From Candidatus Kerfeldbacteria bacterium (GTDB taxonomy: Bacteria; Patescibacteriota; Patescibacteriia; Veblenbacterales; UBA10138), in the NCBI GenBank assembly GCA_016217875.1, contig JACRFN010000115.1, positions 1 through 5,909 of the forward strand: a stretch of DNA of 5,909 nt, in the 5' to 3' direction. A model generated the notes under the pieces. The model was not told where the DNA came from and did not search any database. It was given only the letters and a program-made list of their open reading frames with translations. Positions 5,611 through 5,909 of this stretch are shown here, piece by piece. Made by a program: the position numbers and the translations under genes. Every line of letters starts with the position of its first letter. Positions within the stretch are counted from its first letter, which is position 1.

Positions 5611-5661
5611 CAAAACGCCAATGAAAATGTGGGGTTTATGATTAAGCGGGCGTTAAGGTAG
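5611..5661 (+). pseudogene. Detached 3' end of the DUF4325 gene, right copy (D')
   Basis: Seventeen bases after the antitoxin stop, the frame CAA AAC GCC AAT... encodes QNANENVGFMIKRALR and stops at TAG 5659-5661. Its first 42 bases repeat 4834-4875 at 39 of 42 positions. The NAN and KRAL residues are closer to what I know of DUF4325 C-termini than the NTN and KWAH of the upstream copy. It is therefore probably the gene's original end, cut off when the toxin-antitoxin module arrived. It has no start of its own and should not be expressed as a protein. Confidence 0.85.
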
Positions 5662-5685
5662 TATAGCGATAGGAATTCTAGACCC

Positions 5686-5733
5686 GACACCTCAATTGTC
5701 GACGACTTGAAAATATAAGTTCCGACCTCAAAC
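5686..5733 (+). pseudogene. Detached khpA 3' end, right copy (K')
   Basis: GAC ACC TCA ATT GTC GAC GAC TTG AAA ATA TAA encodes DTSIVDDLKI and a stop at 5716-5718, identical in protein to the khpA tail at 3702-3734. The following 15 bases are also identical. Only two silent substitutions occur in 48 bases, so this is a khpA allele from a slightly diverged lineage and not a random match. It lacks the rest of the gene. The 24 bases between it and the previous remnant (5662-5685) show nothing recognisable. Confidence 0.88.
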
Positions 5734-5763
5734 GACCCCCGATATTCATCGGGGGTCGTTTTG
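5730..5763 (+). terminator. Intrinsic terminator behind the khpA remnant
   Basis: AAACGACCCCCGAT (5730-5743) pairs perfectly with ATCGGGGGTCGTTT (5748-5761) around an ATTC loop, with a TTTT end and then GTAT. It would terminate transcripts from the toxin-antitoxin operon. Its base (AAAC/GTTT) and the flanking CCTCAAAC and GTTTTGTAT match the khpA terminator at 3746-3792, while the hairpin core is different. Confidence 0.9.
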
Positions 5764-5779
5764 TATATCCGTTTTCTAG

Positions 5780-5909
5780 TCAATAGCTTCGCACCACTTC
5801 CAGGGGTGATTGCATGTTGAGCGCCATATGTGGACGCTCTTGGTTGTAATACCTAAGGTACTCAGGAATATCATGACGCCAGGCTTTGAGGGATCGACCG
5901 GAACGTCTC
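5780..5909 (-). CDS. DDE transposase (IS3/IS481-like integrase core), C-terminal part only
   Basis: On the minus strand an open frame enters from the right edge and ends at a TGA whose complement is 5780-5782. The final residues read YLRYYNQERPHMALNMQSPL and then EVVRSY. The Y-YN-ERPH-AL---P-EV pattern is the standard end of the rve integrase core in IS3- and IS481-type transposases. The catalytic DDE residues lie mostly outside the window; no exact family can be assigned and intactness cannot be judged. The stop lies only about 13 bases from where the khpA-derived sequence ends (near 5766), so one end of the insertion sequence probably falls at about 5762-5770. The TGTATATCC there could be the TG-type terminus, but the other end is not visible to test this. 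Confidence 0.8.
   Translation of the reverse strand, partial: RRSGRSLKAWRHDIPEYLRYYNQERPHMALNMQSPLEVVRSY

Noticed and set aside
5671..5683. Adjacent EcoRI and XbaI sites (GAATTCTAGA) between the two remnants, suggesting a cloning junction
   Set aside because: The surrounding sequence has no vector or linker character, and both flanks are explained by in-frame gene remnants; one short double site can occur by chance.
3702..5733. Purely an assembly artefact from joining strains at the repeats
   Set aside because: It cannot be excluded without reads. However, the repeats differ at silent sites, are nested, and come with distinct complete terminators, which a single mistaken join would not easily produce.

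Overview
The window looks like chromosomal DNA from a Candidate Phyla Radiation (Patescibacteria/Parcubacteria-like) bacterium. This placement is inferred from protein style and not proven: a GIY-YIG endonuclease tail, an unusually short SMC, a KKKQ-type ribosomal protein S16, KhpA ending in a DDLKI tail, a fused HTH/GHKL-ATPase/DUF4325 protein, almost no Shine-Dalgarno sequences, and the standard code with TGA as stop. The housekeeping genes look near 50-55% GC by eye.

Bases 1-127 hold the last codons of a GIY-YIG endonuclease-like gene. Bases 138-2741 encode SMC, 867 residues long, with both ATPase half-heads but no recognisable hinge. A good promoter at 2760-2788 leads to rpsP (2843-3172). 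After a 205-base gap comes khpA (3378-3734) with a strong terminator. The order smc, rpsP, khpA is a contracted form of the Firmicutes order smc-ftsY-ylxM-ffh-rpsP-ylqC(khpA). The rimM-trmD-rplS genes that often follow are absent here.

Downstream of khpA the DNA is accessory. A 348-residue winged-HTH + GHKL ATPase + STAS-like DUF4325 protein (3859-4905) is followed by a HigB/RelE-type toxin (4918-5295) and an overlapping XRE antitoxin (5288-5593). The toxin's start lies inside a perfect 20-bp palindrome within a promoter.

The most interesting structure is a nested pair of gene-tail duplications. After the antitoxin come a second copy of the last 42 bases of the DUF4325 domain, in frame with a normal-looking ending (5611-5661), and then a second copy of the khpA 3' end with its own terminator (5686-5763). 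The order is khpA tail / DUF4325 gene / toxin-antitoxin / DUF4325 tail / khpA tail. This is what two successive insertions, each into the 3' end of a gene and each supplying a replacement tail, would leave. The differences between the khpA tails are synonymous, so they look like divergent alleles and not recent copies. No integrase is visible within the block. An IS3/IS481-type DDE transposase (minus strand, cut by the window edge) abuts the outer repeat.

SMC, S16 and KhpA serve chromosome segregation and translation/RNA binding. The accessory genes appear to be a sensory or switch ATPase and an autoregulated toxin-antitoxin module parked behind the khpA terminator.
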